DNA of 64,000 nt from the NCBI GenBank assembly GCA_022818135.1, contig JAFMSR010000007.1, positions 11,879,507 to 11,943,506 on the forward strand, read 5' to 3'. The translations under genes were made by a program, and so were the position numbers. The notes under the pieces are model-generated. The model saw nothing but the letters and a program-made list of their open reading frames with translations. It was not told the DNA's origin and searched no databases. Within the stretch, counting starts at the first letter, position 1; each line of letters opens with the position of its first letter. This stretch comes from Saxidomus purpurata. Lineage: Eukaryota; Mollusca; Bivalvia; Venerida; Veneridae. This document shows, one piece after another, positions 36,401 through 49,200 of this stretch.

Positions 36401-39400
36401 AAATGCATCAAAATAAATTATCCGATCAAGACGTGATCGGGGTTACTGTGTACGTTCAAACGACGAAAGGACGCCAGACACTATGGCTCATCAAACACCT
36501 GGGACTAGTCCGAGTTAAAACACAGACATCTTGTTGAAGTTATACATTTACAATCCGTTAAAAGAACACAAATAGTAACAAGTCGGGTATAACCGTTTTA
36601 AGTTCTCAAACCGTTGCTCTGCCAGCAGCACATGACTTCTGTCTTTGCGAGTAGTACATATCATAATCAACATGCACATCCGGGGATGTCTAATCATGAT
36701 CTGCACTGTTGTATATTATGTCAATAAAAATCACTGTGTACATGTATTCATTCAAACAGATAATGTAACTGTCTAATTGAATACATGTAGATAGATAAGT
36801 CCATTTTACAATTTTACGGTTGGGCCAGGTAAAATGAACTTGTTTGATTTCATTCTACTTACCACCAAGTACATGGATTTTGTTTCTCATTTCATCACTG
36901 ATCAGTGGTCGTGCAAGCTTGTATAATATTGGAAATATGATCGGCGCTGAAAGGTAAAATTACAGTGAGATATTTTAACGTTCAAGTAACACTGGTGCAA
37001 AAAGTAAACGATACTTCTGTCACGTGCGGTGTCCGAACAATAAATATCTTTCGATCTAGAAACACACCCTGTGTTACCTAGAAAGATATGTCTACATTGT
37101 ACTAGTATTTCTGGCTTGCTTCAACAAGACGTCGGAAATACAGCTCGAGACAAAAGAAGAACAGAAAAGAGAAGTAAGCAGTATATAAGATACACGCATT
37201 TATATATCACGTACTCTATATATTGTTATCTCATTTGTAAACTGTTCAACACAACTTTTTATTCTATGAATTCAATTCCCAAAGACATGAAGTCCCTTTG
37301 ATTAATATTAAACAGATTTTAGGAAATTACGCCACCTACCATTTATTACAAACATCCTTTTGAGCATTTCCGGGTAATTGTCTTCTAAAATCTTTACCAA
37401 ATGTAAGTACATCTGTAAACCTGCATGCAAAACAGTCATTATAATTACTTGGTTTAACTATCTATAAGCAGATGTAAATATCTTACTTAGTAAAAAAACA
37501 ACATTGTATTTCTGGGTAGATACACACGAAGAAAAGACCTACGCGTAATTGGTGGCATATTTTAATACTATGTACTGATCTGAAAAATGCTTTTGGCGTA
37601 ATGGCGGCTTGACACACACTGTAAGTTCCTATACTAATGTTCCACAGCTTTAAATGCATTGTTACCTAATAAATTCATTGAATTTAAATGACCTAGGAAA
37701 ACGATAGACATGATCATTTTGGATGCTACAATTGCTTCTGTCATTTAACCATTGTATGTACAAAACTATTCCTATCATATATTTTTGGGCATATAGCAGA
37801 AACAGCATCAAATTGCATCAACATTGGTTCTATGGTCATACCATTACATGTATTCTGCCAGTAAATTCATTATTCCTCCAGCTAATAAAAGAGAGCATGG
37901 TACTTTAAATTGATTCTTCCTAACTTGTGTATTCATTCCTGGGATAACAGAAAGTTTTCAAAAGCAGTATATCGAATAGCATGCGGGTTAGAATAAATAC
38001 CGCACATCTTAATATGCGGGTTAGAATCATGTATATTTCGCTGACCCGAGAGAACACTCTTAAGTCGCTGTAATGTTGGCGCAGATATCATTTAGAAAAA
38101 CACTGATACAAATGCTTTAGAAAAAATAAAAAAAAGAGTTACCTGGTCTCCACAACATTTTTGTGGTGACTCCCGCCATGTCGAAAACAACAGTAAGCCC
38201 GTCTACTCGACTACCAAGCTACAAAACAGAAAATCTTATGACATGATCATTTAAGAGTTGTACTGTATACACTTCTTAGGGCAAATGGCTTTGATTTTAA
38301 TTGAATAAAAATGTAACATACATACGTTTTGTTGCATGCAAACTTCATTAATAAGACATGTTCAGGAACACAGTATTTGAATCACTTCCTATATTTATTT
38401 TCTCACACATATTCTCTACACCGTACACACCTTTTTGCTTTGTTTTTCCCAGTCGAGTACCGTCCATTCACATTGTAGAATCTTTGTCTTCTCGAGGTCT
38501 GACTTCCTGACTGACGCCATAATACCTATAGATATAAACCTTGCACTAAAAATGCTACAAAACCATTAATGATTCTATCAAACTCTTCAGTTTAGTGTAA
38601 ATGAACAATTAACTGGACTGTGATCCGGGTGGTCTGGTCATGATCTGCATTGTTAGTTACTTTGTTAATCATTGCTTTAGCGACACTTGTGAACAAATAA
38701 TTTCGTTGTACAAATCGAAAGGTGAACTTTTCCATTTTAGGAATTTAGCAGGGTTAACGTTGAGCTGTTGAAACATTTTAGGCAATTCAACTTGGAAGCA
38801 CGTGACCGAAGCACGTTGGCAACGCACGCACTTTCCTTATGTTCTGTAAGTTAATTTAAAGTAAATGCATCCGCCCCGAAAGCCATTATAAATCCGACAC
38901 TAATTCCATGAAAGCTCTATGGATGGTATAGAAGAAAAATCTAATAAAACTACAATAAATCTTGATTAACCACGCCCATTTTACACAAATCATAAGATTA
39001 CTTTTAATTAAATACAAGCCTATCTAGTGTGCAATTCCAGAGAATGTTAAAAGATGAACACGATTCTGAGAACAATTGCTATCATGTATCTATTGACCTA
39101 GATGCAACTCAAGACATATGGGTCCGATATTACCTTTCAAATCTAGGTGTCCGTATAACTCGACTCGTATAGGAGAACCTTCCTTGTCGTGCCCACAAAA
39201 CCCCCCGGTCAGGTAGTTTTTGATTACCTGAAAGATGTAAAATATTTTCTTGCTAATATTCACTGACACGCAAATACAACTTTAGTTTCATACATTAGTT
39301 TCCTCTTTGGATTTTTTTCTTAGATATTTACTTAATTAAAATTCAAAGCAATAGTAAATAGATATGGGCAATGTATGTAATAAAACAGAGCTTATATACC

Positions 39401-42400
39401 TTTAAACGTGAACTAGATTGCGTGAATATATCTTTAAAGGCCAATGCTCACTAGATGTTACCATTACTCATTGCACTAACAGGACATAACATGTCGATCT
39501 TACAGCTGTAACGTTGCGTTTAAAGTGAACGTGCATGTTAAAAATATAGCACAATATTTTTTGTGAAACAACGTCATGAATACAAAAAAGAATGGCAATT
39601 GTCAATATTGCTTTAGAGTAAACACAACACAGTTCTATCATTATCAAATCAGTAGATTCATTATAGTCAGGATATATATATATTATATACATGCAAGATA
39701 ACAGCAAACTTTTAAACATACAAGACAACAGCAAAATCAATAACAGTATTTACCACACTCACATCCTATTGGGCAGCAGAAAATAGGAAAAACATAACAT
39801 TAAAAACAGAGTCTTTGTACACTACCCTAACTTGTGTGGCACGATATAACAAAGTCAACATCATCATCTTAAAGTGTGTGCATATTTTTATGAAGATTAA
39901 GTTATCTCTTTCTTTGCCCCCGTTTTCATTTCTTATAAGGTTGCAGTGTTCGTGTTAATGTTCGAATCTCTGACTTGTAAGCCCTCTACATATTCGGATA
40001 GTCACGTGATATATTACCTCGGGCGTCTCGAACTCTGCCATCAGTGTCTCCACTTTCATTTTCTTCTTGTACGCAACACTCTGCAAAGGAAAAGCAGATT
40101 TCATTTCATTTCTGGTACCAAAATTAAAACACATTTTCTCTATAATTCATGCAAGAGTTTATGTATCAGTACTTCCTTATTTGAAAGAGAGATGCTCTAA
40201 ATCATAAACACCCGCTTTAAATCATAAACAAAAAACCCGCTTTAAATCCCGCTCTAAGTCATTAACACCCGCTGTAAATCAGTGGCACTCGCTAACCCGC
40301 TCTGGATCATGAACATCCGCTCTAAGTCATCAACATTCGCTCTAAAACCGCTCTAAATCATTAACACCCGCTCTAAAACCGCTCTAAATCATAAACACCC
40401 ACAACCGCTCTAAATAATTTCTGGTGTCGTTGTAGTACTCACACAAAAGGGGCGTGGCACAATCATTGTTCAATCGGGATAACACTCACAAGAAATGTAT
40501 GTAAATATAACCATATATTAAAGTGAAAGAGCTATACTTACATTTCTAAACATCTGTTCAGCTTTGTTGACGTCAAAACCTCTTGCTACAAATTGAATTA
40601 TAACGGTCTATTATATACAATTCCATACTACAGTTCTACCTTGTACAAATATACAAGCAAGACATGGAGTTGTATTCTTAAAGGGACAGCTGCAGTGTCA
40701 ATCGGAACACATCGGCAGAATGCTTCGCATCTTATTTATGTAGGGTAACGGAACCTGCCGAGGACTTCCGATTGCTGCAGTGTCGGAAAATTTGATATCT
40801 GGATAATAAGCGATCAATGCATGGGTGGGACGTAAAGTGGTGTCTGATTCACTTGAAGTGAGTCTTTTTTGGAGTATGATTGTAAACGTTGAACTTTGGT
40901 ATCCATGTCTGCATTTTCACCTGGTAAGTAGTATTACATGAATATTTCTGGGAAATAATTACGCTGATTCGGCTCTACTGTTTATATGCTTCACTCGTTT
41001 TTTTTATTTCAAGTTCGTAGGAATAGGAATAAAAAAGTTACTGAAACAAAACAGTTTACACATGTCACAATGCGGATTTTCTTGTTTGTAGTGTGATTTT
41101 CTCCGACTATATGTGGTATTTGAATACCTGTATGATATGGAATGTTAGGTAAACATGAGTCCTTCATTTCCGACGCTTTCCCTTCTACTTTATACTATAG
41201 ATATATAGAAAAAAAAACCCCATTTTTGTTGACTGTGGTTATGCATTTGGGGCGATATCAAACATTTCGCGTTCAATGTTAACTATTGTAGGTAATTTCA
41301 TGACCTCTCTGGTATAGAATCAGTGACACATTTATTTACTAATATTTAGAGAACCAAAAATATTTATGGAATTGTACCTTTCAGCCATTTTCGCAGATAA
41401 AAATCCTCATAGTCGTCCTTGAGAACATCTGTTAACCGTGAACGAAGCTGAAAATAAATAATTTGCAAGCAAACAATTGACACTTTGTATTTAAAACAAA
41501 ACAAAAGACTATAACATGCAGCTTTCCTCATTTGAAATACCCAAGGGATAATGTACTATCCACTTTCTGTAACCCTCCTTAAGAAACTGCCCACTTTCTC
41601 ACATAAAGAGACATGGTCGGTAGCAGGGCTCGAACCCATGACCCTCAATCTATGAAAGACTACAGTTATTTCAAGACTCTTAACCATTCGACCACGGAGG
41701 CAGAATGTGCATTTTTGATTTAGCCCAATAGTTCCATTAAAGCAATTGCTACCGGGAATTAAATATCAAATTAAAGCAACGATGTTACATTGATGAATTC
41801 GTGTAACCTGAATTATTTCTTGCTTTCTGCTAATAATAATAATAATAATAATAATTTTTTTTTTTTTAAAACAAAGATTACCTTTATTTAAAAATGGCCT
41901 TCTCTAAAAATTTCGAAGGTAATAAATGAAAAACACAACCGAAAAAAAAAAAAAAAAAAAAAAAAAAAAACAGTTGTATCACATTTAGACAATCATTCAC
42001 TAAACAAAGAACACTTAAGGAAATAGAAAAATAATGTGCTGTTACTATAAAAAACGAATCATGTCATGACAGCTTTGATTCCTGCAGCGAGTGACATTCG
42101 TTTAAAGGCTGTACAAGTTTAAATTACTGTAGAATATATTCCACACCTTACTATACAATAAACTCATTGTATTCTAGTATACGGTTCTATAATTGTTTGT
42201 TTTTGTTTTTTCATTTCATCAATAAATGCTTTTTCAAAGATTTTTTAAATGAATTCAGAGATTGACAAAAACGAATATTAAAAGGTATATTGTTCCAAGT
42301 ATGTGCACACATATTTGTAAAAGAATTTTGCATGTAAATAGTGCGTTGTTTAGGTATTTCGATATTGTTGTTGGTGGCAGACCGAAGGCTATACATATTA

Positions 42401-43544
42401 TTGCTTGAAAAGTTTAACAAGTAAAGTATATAATCTGGGGCAAGGTTATGCTGAGCTTTATATACAAGTACAGCTGTATGATAGAAACATCTATCTTCGA
42501 AAGAATCCTTTAATAACTGTGTGCTGCACGTACGAGAAGATTTGCCTTTTACCAGTCTTGCTACTCTTGCTTGTAGCTTGGAAACAGTATTTATACACTT
42601 TGTTCCTGTCCCCCATATTGTACAACAATAGTCCATAGTTGATAAAATGTATGCGTTGTAAAACATGATTTTCATATCATCAGTTAAATAATTAGAAATT
42701 CGTTTAAGAAGGGCAATTTTGGAATTTATTTTGGAGCAGATTTTTGAAAGGTGTACATTCCAAGACAAAGTATTTTGCAAATAAACACCCAGAATTTTAT
42801 GCACAGTTACGTTTTGTATTTGTGTATTACTTACGGTCAAATTAAACAAATGTAAGAATATTAGTAATACGGGAGCTGTTCTTCGTCGCTTTTTATCAGC
42901 GTATTGACGCCAATTATCCCGAAGACGTACTTAATCGTAAGATTCTTTAATGTTATTAGGATGTAATTAATTCCGAACTCATACTTACTGGAAAGTGCTT
43001 AATCAAAGAGCACATTCCGTAAAAGAAGAAACCATATAGTAAAGTAATTCTAAATACAAATGATACAGGGGCAGAACACATATAATACTATATTTCTATA
43101 TGAATAAACATTAAAAAGAATCAATCGGTATCCAAACAAATCCTTAATATCGTACTCTGAGATAGATATTGCCTCACATTCCGCGAAAATATTTTTTTTA
43201 TATTTCCTAGTCGCCACGATGAAGTCCCTGTCTTTGCCGCAAATGTTCCTGGTAAGGATGATGTTTATCATGCCTATGATAAAATAACTTCTGAAGCCGC
43301 ATGAGACTCTTATACAAATATGTATATCCACTTTCGAAAAAATATGTACACAGACTTAACAAAATAAGACGCATTTACTAAAATTGTCAGAACACTAAAA
43401 AAATGCAATATATCCGATGTCACATAGCCAAGAACATCTTCCAGCATTGGCTCTTATGATCAACTTAGCGGGGAAAAAATACTGTTTACATACCTCGTCT
43501 ACTTTACCCTGTTCCTTCTCTTCTTTTTTGTTGTTTTTCGGCAT
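30477..43544 (-). CDS. SEC14-like protein (CRAL-TRIO lipid-binding plus GOLD domain)
   Basis: Thirteen coding exons join in phase to 407 residues (human SEC14L2 has 403): 43494-43544, 41378-41447, 40542-40585, 40018-40080, 39134-39227, 38431-38525, 38143-38218, 37340-37420, 36863-36946, 35910-36016, 34259-34398, 33278-33426, 30477-30646. All borders are GT-AG. The N-terminus is short and charged ([14 protein letters not shown]). About 18-75 are the CRAL-TRIO N-terminal helices ([23 protein letters not shown]). About 80-255 are the lipid-binding fold, with [45 protein letters not shown] and [15 protein letters not shown]. About 270-400 are a GOLD beta-sandwich ([30 protein letters not shown]). 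The family binds hydrophobic ligands such as tocopherol, squalene or phosphoinositides in the cytosol; GOLD links to membranes or partners. MPK is the first ATG of the open frame. The paralogue (SEC14L1-5) cannot be fixed, so I give no symbol. Confidence 0.92.
30883..31022. repeat. Foldback element in the last SEC14-like intron
   Basis: Inverted arms of 27 bases with one mismatch: AGTGGTTTAATTCAACTG plus CTTTGGAGA at 30883-30909 and its reverse complement at 30996-31022. The loop is also rich in small AATTGAA palindromes. It is likely a MITE. Weaker repeats (CTCTTCAAATAATT) lie just left at 30765-30825. Confidence 0.7.
31424..31580 (+). repeat. tRNA-derived SINE (GGTTCGAGCCC B box)
   Basis: CCTCCGTGACCGAGTGGTTCGAGCC (A-box region) and CATGGGTTCGAGCCCTGCTACCGACCATG (B-box region), followed by CTCTTCATGTGAC. 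The same sequence occurs reversed at 41585-41705, so it is a repeat, not a tRNA gene. Confidence 0.75.
31621..31816 (+). mobile_element. tRNA-derived SINE with TAAACACGG target duplication
   Basis: It starts AGCGGTGGTGTAGAGGTTAAGG (A box), has GCGGGTTCGAGCCC (B box), and ends in an AAACTAAACTAA-type tail. TAAACACGG flanks it at 31612-31620 and 31817-31825. It has split a 30-bp tandem repeat: one unit lies on the left (31589-31618) and three on the right. Confidence 0.82.
31822..31911 (+). repeat. 30-bp tandem repeat (CACGGCAATGCCACGAAACC)
   Basis: Three copies of a unit containing GCGGCAATGCCACGAAACCAGG and TCTTTAA; a fourth copy lies on the other side of the SINE at 31589-31618. The peptide [10 protein letters not shown] read from it is a by-product of the 30-bp period. 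Confidence 0.85.
32641..32741 (-). CDS. Alternative last exon of the SEC14-like gene
   Basis: Acceptor CTCTTTCAG at 32742-32750, then two bases completing a Tyr codon, the same phase as the distal last exon. It encodes [20 protein letters not shown] and then [13 protein letters not shown] and a stop. The distal exon reads [20 protein letters not shown] at the same place, so this is a diverged duplicate of the final GOLD-domain strand. Use of this exon gives 384 residues instead of 407, with a shorter tail ending EDFMNEQ. The open frame and splice site are intact. No AATAAA or ATTAAA is visible in the next 140 bases, so how a transcript would end here is unclear. Confidence 0.78.
32731..32968 (-). 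repeat. 59-bp tandem repeat, four copies, each with a splice acceptor
   Basis: Four near-identical copies start with GACCAGAGTG at 32731, 32790, 32849 and 32908. On the minus strand each contains TTTACAACGACTCTTTCAG followed by ACACTCTGGTC, i.e. the acceptor and first codons of the alternative last exon. Only the copy nearest the exon (at 32741) leads into the long open frame; the other three reach a TAG after TYTLVL. Confidence 0.92.
33520..33960 (+). repeat. Dispersed repeat in a SEC14-like intron
   Basis: The left end AACAAGAGGGTAACGGTAGCCCCATATCGCTCAC is the family signature seen at 44322. The body has repeated TGACCTAGTTTTTGACCC and TTTCATGATGATTGGGT motifs. Confidence 0.65.
34620..34700 (+). 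repeat. 34-bp tandem repeat (GAAAATAAGCTGGTTTTGAC)
   Basis: Two full copies (34620-34653, 34654-34687) and a partial third; a decayed unit is at about 34748. It lies in the intron between exons 10 and 11 of the SEC14-like gene. The rest of that intron is AT-rich and featureless. Confidence 0.85.
40192..40432 (+). repeat. Minisatellite CCGCTCTAAATCATAAACAC
   Basis: About eleven imperfect copies of a unit of about 20-22 bp made of CGCTCTAAATCAT and AACACC. It fills half of the 461-bp intron between SEC14-like exons 3 and 4. Confidence 0.85.
41585..41705 (-). repeat. tRNA-derived SINE, minus orientation
   Basis: The reverse complement reads TGCCTCCGTGGTCGAATGGTTAAGAG and GGGTCATGGGTTCGAGCCC, then CTACCGACCATGTCTCTT. 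It is the same family as 31424-31580. Confidence 0.8.
41832..41868 (+). repeat. (TAA)n microsatellite and poly-T
   Basis: About eight TAA units followed by about 14 T. On the minus strand this is an A-rich plus ATT tail, plausibly the 3' tail of the LINE fragment at 42211-42849. A separate run of about 29 A lies at 41943-41971. Confidence 0.8.
42211..42849 (-). pseudogene. Non-LTR retrotransposon (LINE) fragment, C-terminal end of reverse transcriptase
   Basis: About 212 residues align by eye with the region after the catalytic core in Jockey/CR1-type LINE polymerases: [48 protein letters not shown], and a closing W-N-x-I-P / [13 protein letters not shown] block. The catalytic fingers and palm, the endonuclease and ORF1 are all absent, so it is a 5'-truncated dead copy. 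The frame is open slightly upstream of 42849, but no Met start exists. It lies in intron 1 of the SEC14-like gene, on the same strand. Confidence 0.88.
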
Positions 43545-44321
43545 TTTGTCAGGTAAGCGTCCAGGTACACACTTGATACTGTAAAACTTATCTCTGATTG
43601 AACAGCCAGCTGTCAATCCGTTATATACCTTCCTGGAATGGAGAAATCAGCCGCTCTCGTTACACGTGATACAGTATTGGAATTTTCTAAGCTTGACATT
43701 GGCACAATAAGTATTGACCATGAGAAATAAGAAATTTGATGAGGGTTCACTTTTTTCCTGTACTCTTTTTGCATCATTTGCATTATGCAATGAATTGTCC
43801 TTGAACGGCTTGGAAATAGGGGGATATGCACTCGTAAAATAATGTCACCTTAAAAGTGAAAATACTTGTTTTCAAATGGACTGTAAGTTCAAGAAATAAT
43901 ATTGATTATACTTAATATTGACTATGTTAGAAAACTCAGGCGTGGAAAGTTGCCACATTCTGTACAAGAAGTACACTTCTTTAAAAATATGAATGTATTT
44001 GTTTCTGTTGTTTTATTTGTTTTCTTTTCTTTTGCGGGGTTGCGAAATCACGATTACATTACAAAATAAAAATGTATGCGATTCACGATGACATGAGCAT
44101 GTGTGAAAGGTGTCATCACGGATAGATCACATACAAGTAACAGTTACTGTAAAATACAAGACTTTAAATCTCTTCATATATACGGAAGAGACTTACGCGG
44201 TCCTTAACCAAACTATTGATCCTTCCACGCCACCAGCCCGGATCCATATTATTATAGCGTATAATCATATTCAAAATGCAGTATTCAGTAACATTTCTTT
44301 AATTTTACGTCAGTCTCGAAA
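43545..44321. other. 5' flank of the SEC14-like gene
   Basis: This must contain the 5' UTR and promoter. I see no clear TATA box, CpG-rich core or other recognisable site. Confidence 0.35.
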
Positions 44322-44978
44322 ACAAGAGGGCCAAGATGGCCCTATATCGCTCACCTTGGTACAAGTCCACTTGCCTGGTGGAAGAGCACTAGACAATGTT
44401 ATTTACCAAATAGGTTTTCCTATATACATCTTTGTAAAACAAATGAACCCCCCCCCCTCCGGGCAAGGTCAATTTTGATCCCAGGGGCATAATTTGAACA
44501 AACTTTAAAGAGGTCTACTAGGCAATGCTACATGCCAAATAGCTAAACTCTAGGCCTTGTGGTTTTAGAGTAGAAGATTTTTAAAGTTTTTCCTATATAA
44601 GCCTATGCAAAACTAAGTGACCACCCGCGCGGGGTCAATTTTGACCCGGGGGTCATAATTTGAACAATCTTGGTAGAGGTCCACTAGACAATGCTACATG
44701 CCAAATATCTAAGCTCTAGGCCTTGTGGTTTCAGAGAAGAAGATTTTTAAAGTTTTTCCTATTTATTGCCATAGCAACCAGAGTTCTGCATGGAATGGAA
44801 TTCTTTGAACATTTGGTAGAGCTTCATGCAAGGAACATCCCTGCATAGTTTCATCAACATTGGCCAAGTGGTTTCAGAGGAGATGCCATTTGAATCAAAA
44901 TGTTGACGGACGACGTACGACGGACAATCATCCATCAGAAAAGCTCACCCTGGCAAAGCCAGGTGAGCTAAAAAAACA
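44322..44978 (+). mobile_element. Dispersed interspersed element, near-complete reference copy
   Basis: It starts AACAAGAGGGCCAAGATGGCCCTATATCGCTCACC and ends GCTCACCCTGGCAAAGCCAGGTGAGCTAAAAAAA. Inside, two tandem halves each carry TTTTGAC-C-GGGG-CATAATTTGAACAA, GAGGTCCACTAGACAATGCTACATGCC and CTAGGCCTTGTGGTTT. The end hairpin (CTGGCAAAGCCAG) and A-tail are conspicuous. Copies or ends of it occur at 8258, 11830, 13540-14425, 20384, 21113, 33520, 46263-50306 and 56836. No coding capacity. Classification is unknown to me. Confidence 0.75.
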
Positions 44979-46262
44979 CTGTTGACTGACTCCATTGTTT
45001 CTCAAATATAAACTTTACAGCAATTTAGTTTGTAATTACATGATGTCGAACACAACATATCAATGACCTTACAAGATTTAAGAATTTAAGAAAATTGATT
45101 TATTCAAAATTGACTGAATTCGTGACATAATGCTTCTTTCGAGTTCACGGAAAAGCTTCAATGATATTACTTAATTTAATTAAGTTATATACTAAAGTAG
45201 GTTCCATGCATAGAAATAAGATAAAGGTATTACTAAGCACGGTAGCGGAGTAAGACAAGTTGCGAGTACTCATTAATTCAAGTCAAAGACATCAATACAA
45301 TAATTATCACGTACAAACATGCTGTGTGGACAGCCAGGGATCGTATTCCAGAAAGTGTATCGCGGTACGTAGCTTAGTTAAGACGCAAAATCGGGCGCAA
45401 ATATCAGTTATAAAGCTGTACATCTCTTTAAGTATAATACATGTATGATATTTAACATTGTTTTTCTTTGTTTTGTTGGGTTTTTTTCAGTTTTGCAGTA
45501 AGCCACCAACTCGTTAATGTCCGCATTTAATTCTTATACCTACGTAATACTCCCCAGCTCTGTGGTAATGAACACGTCCACAGCGTAATTAGGTCAATGC
45601 ACTCGTCCACAACGTAATTAGGTCAATTACAAGATAATTAGGTCAATGACAAGATGTGCGGAGATAATTAAATCTAAATTAATTTTAAAAGAATTTGTGA
45701 ATCAGCCTATAGTGAGTTTAGATGTGGTCGTGAGTTTGAACCTGGTGAAGCGTTTTTATTATTGTTCTAAATACAGAAAAGAGTTGCTACAATGCCTTTT
45801 TTTTCTGTCTAAATTATATTCTTAAGGAAATTGTTACTTAAATTTCATTTAAGATGGAATATGATCCCAGGTTACTGGTGGGTATCATATCTCATCGGAC
45901 TGACTTGATATGAGAGCTGCTCGGAAAGATTCCGGAAATCATTCGTATGTCATTATATTTGTCTTTCATAAGTACTTCAAAATGTCACATACTTAGTCGC
46001 CATAGCAACGTCGTGTCGATGCAAAGGCGTTATTGGCAACTATTTGAAAGATTGGATACTGGTAGTTCGTAACAGCTTTGCTGGTGGTTTTGGCGGCTTT
46101 AAGTTGTTATTTAACGACTACAATTTCAGGGTCAGAAGCAATCCGGTTACAAACATGCAGATAGAAAAGAACAAAAAATTAAATCATTTCGCATACCAAC
46201 CAACGAATAAAAGTAGTTTTAGAAAATATGTAAAAAAAATTGTAGGCAGTTTACAATGATTA
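44979..46262. other. Intergenic, no gene seen
   Basis: AT-rich sequence with a small imperfect repeat at 45575-45655 (GTAATTAGGTCAATGCACTCG and variants). No exon or RNA gene can be supported. Confidence 0.4.
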
Positions 46263-49200
46263 AATAAACAAGCGAACCATGGTAGCCATATGTCGCTAAC
46301 CTGTACACCATTGACCATTATACAAAGTCCACAACAGTTTTGTAGAAAACAAAATAAAAGTGTAGCTCTAAAAACTAAACGCTAGATCAAATGAACGGAC
46401 CAAGTTTTGACACAAGGGAACAATGTTAGAACAGTTTAGGGACATGAACACTAGACAATGACCACTATTCATGGTTTTAGACAACAAGATATTTTGAAAA
46501 GTATTTCCTTTTATAAAACAGTACAAAACAAGTGATTTTCTGACGCAGAGTCCACTATGCTACAGCTCTTGGCCTTCAAGTAAGAGGACCACCACACGAT
46601 GCTACATCTCTTGACCTTCACGTTAGAGGACCACCACACGATGCTACAGCTCTTGGCCTTCACGTTAGAGGACCACCACACAATGCTACAGCTCTTGGCC
46701 TTCACGTTAGAGGACCACCACACGATGCTACAGCTCTTGGCCTTCACGTTAGAGGACCACCACACGATGCTACAGCTCTTGGCCTTCACGTTAGAGGACC
46801 ACAACACAATGCTACAGCTCTTGACCTTCACGTTAGAGGACCACCACACGATGCTACATCTCTTGACCTTCACCTTAGAGGACCACTACACAATGCTACA
46901 TCTCTTGGCTTTCACGTTACAGGACAACTACACAATGTTACAGCTCTTGGCCTTCACATTAAAGGACCACCACACGATGCTACAGCTCTTGGCCTTCACG
47001 TTAGAGGACCACCACACGATGCTACAGCTCTTGGCCTTCACGTTAGAGGACCACTACACAATGATACAGCTCTTGGCTTTCACGTTAGAGGACCACCACA
47101 CAGCCCTTGGCCTTCATATTACCACTACACAAAGCTACAGCTCTTGGCTTTCACGTTTGAGGACCACTAAACGATGCTACAGCTCTTGACCTTCACGTTA
47201 GAGGACCACCACACGACACTACAGCTCTTGGCCTTCACGTTAGAGGACCACCACACAATGCCACAGCCTTTGGCCTGCACGTTAGAGGACCACCACACAA
47301 TGCTACAGCTCTTGGCCTTCACGTTAGAGGACCACCACACAATGCTACAGCTCTTGGCTTTCACGTTTGAGGACCACTACACGACGCTATAGCTCTTGGC
47401 CTTCACGTTAGAGGACCACTACACAATGCTACAACTCTTGACCTTTACGTTAGAGGACAACAACACAATGCTACAGCTCTTGGCCTTTAAGTTAGAGGAC
47501 CACCACACAATGCTACAGCTCTTAGCCATCACGTTAGAGGACAACTACACAATTCTACAAGTCTTGGCCTTCACGTTAGAGAACCAACGCACAATGCTAC
47601 AGCTTTCGGCCTTCATATTAGAGAACCACTGCACAATGCTACAGCTTTCGGCCTTCACATTAGAGAACCACTGCACAATGCTACACTGCATTTGAGGACC
47701 ACTACACAATGCTATAGCTCTTGGCCTTCAAGTTAGAGGACCACCACACAATGCTACAGCTCTTAGCCATCACATGATAGGACCACCACACAATGCTACA
47801 GCTCTTGGCCATCACGTTAGAGGACCACCACACAATGCTATAGCTCTTAGCCATCACGTTAGAGAACCACCACACAATGCTACAGCTCTTAGCCATCAAG
47901 TTAGAGGACTACCACATGATGCTACAGCTCTTGGCCATCAAGTTAGAAGACCACCACACAATGCTACAGCTCTTGGCTATCACGTTAGAGGACCACCACA
48001 CAATGCTACAGCTCTTAGTCATCACGTTAGAGGACCCCCACACAATGCTACAGCTCTTAACCTTCACGTTAGAGGACCACCACACAATGCTACAGCTCTT
48101 AGCCATCACGTTAGAGGATCACCACACAATGTTACAGCTCTTAACCTTCACGTTAGAGGACCACCACACGATGCTACAGCTCTTAACCATCACGTTGGAG
48201 GACCACCACACAATGCTACAGCTCTTGGCCTTCACGTTAGAGGACCACCACACAATGCTACAGCTCTTGGCCTTCACGTTAGAGGACCACCACACAATGC
48301 TACAGCTCTTGGCCTTCACGTTAGAGGACCACGACACAATGTTACAGCTCTTAACCTTCACGTTAGAGGACCACCACACAATGCTACAGCTCTTAGCCTT
48401 CACGTTAGAGGACCACCACACAATGCTACAGCTCTTGGCCTTCACGTTAAAGGACCACCACACAATGCTACAGCTCTTGGCCTTCACGTTAGAGGACCAC
48501 CACACAATGTTACAGCTCTTAACCTTCACGTTAAAGGACCACCACACGATGCTACAGCTCTTAACCTTCACGTTAGAGGACCACCACACGATGCTACAGC
48601 TCTTGGCCTTCACGTTAGAGGACCACTACACAATGTTACAGCTCTTAACCTTCACGTTAGAGGACCACCACACAATGCTACAGCTCTTAACCTTCACGTT
48701 AGAGGACCACCACACGATGCTACAGCTCTTGGCCTTCACGTTAGAGGACCACTACACGATGCTACAGCTCTTAACCTTCACGTTAGAGGACTACCACACG
48801 ATGCTACAGCTCTTGGCCTTCACGTTAGAGGACCACTACACAATGTTACAGTTCTTAACCTTCACGTTAGAGGACCACCACACAATGCTACAGCTCTTAA
48901 CCTTCACGTTAGAGGACCACCACACGATGCTACAGCTCTTGGCCTTCACGTTAGAGGACCACCACACGATGCTACATCTCTTAACCTTCACGTTAGAGGA
49001 CCACCACACAATGCTACAGCTCTTGGCCTTCACGTTAGAGGACCACCATCCGATGCTACAGCTCTTGGCCTTCACGTTAGAGGACCACCACACAATGTTA
49101 CAGCTCTTAACCTTCACGCTAGAGGACCACCACACAATGCTACAGCTCTTAACCATCACGTTAGAGGACCACCACACAATGCTACAGCTCTTAGCCATCA

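Noticed and set aside
42405..42638. Plus-strand open frame of 77 codons
   Set aside because: It is antisense to the LINE reverse-transcriptase fragment, which has clear homology.
43545..43616. Extending the SEC14-like N-terminus upstream to 43616
   Set aside because: The extension would begin with TTG; the first ATG in frame is at 43544.
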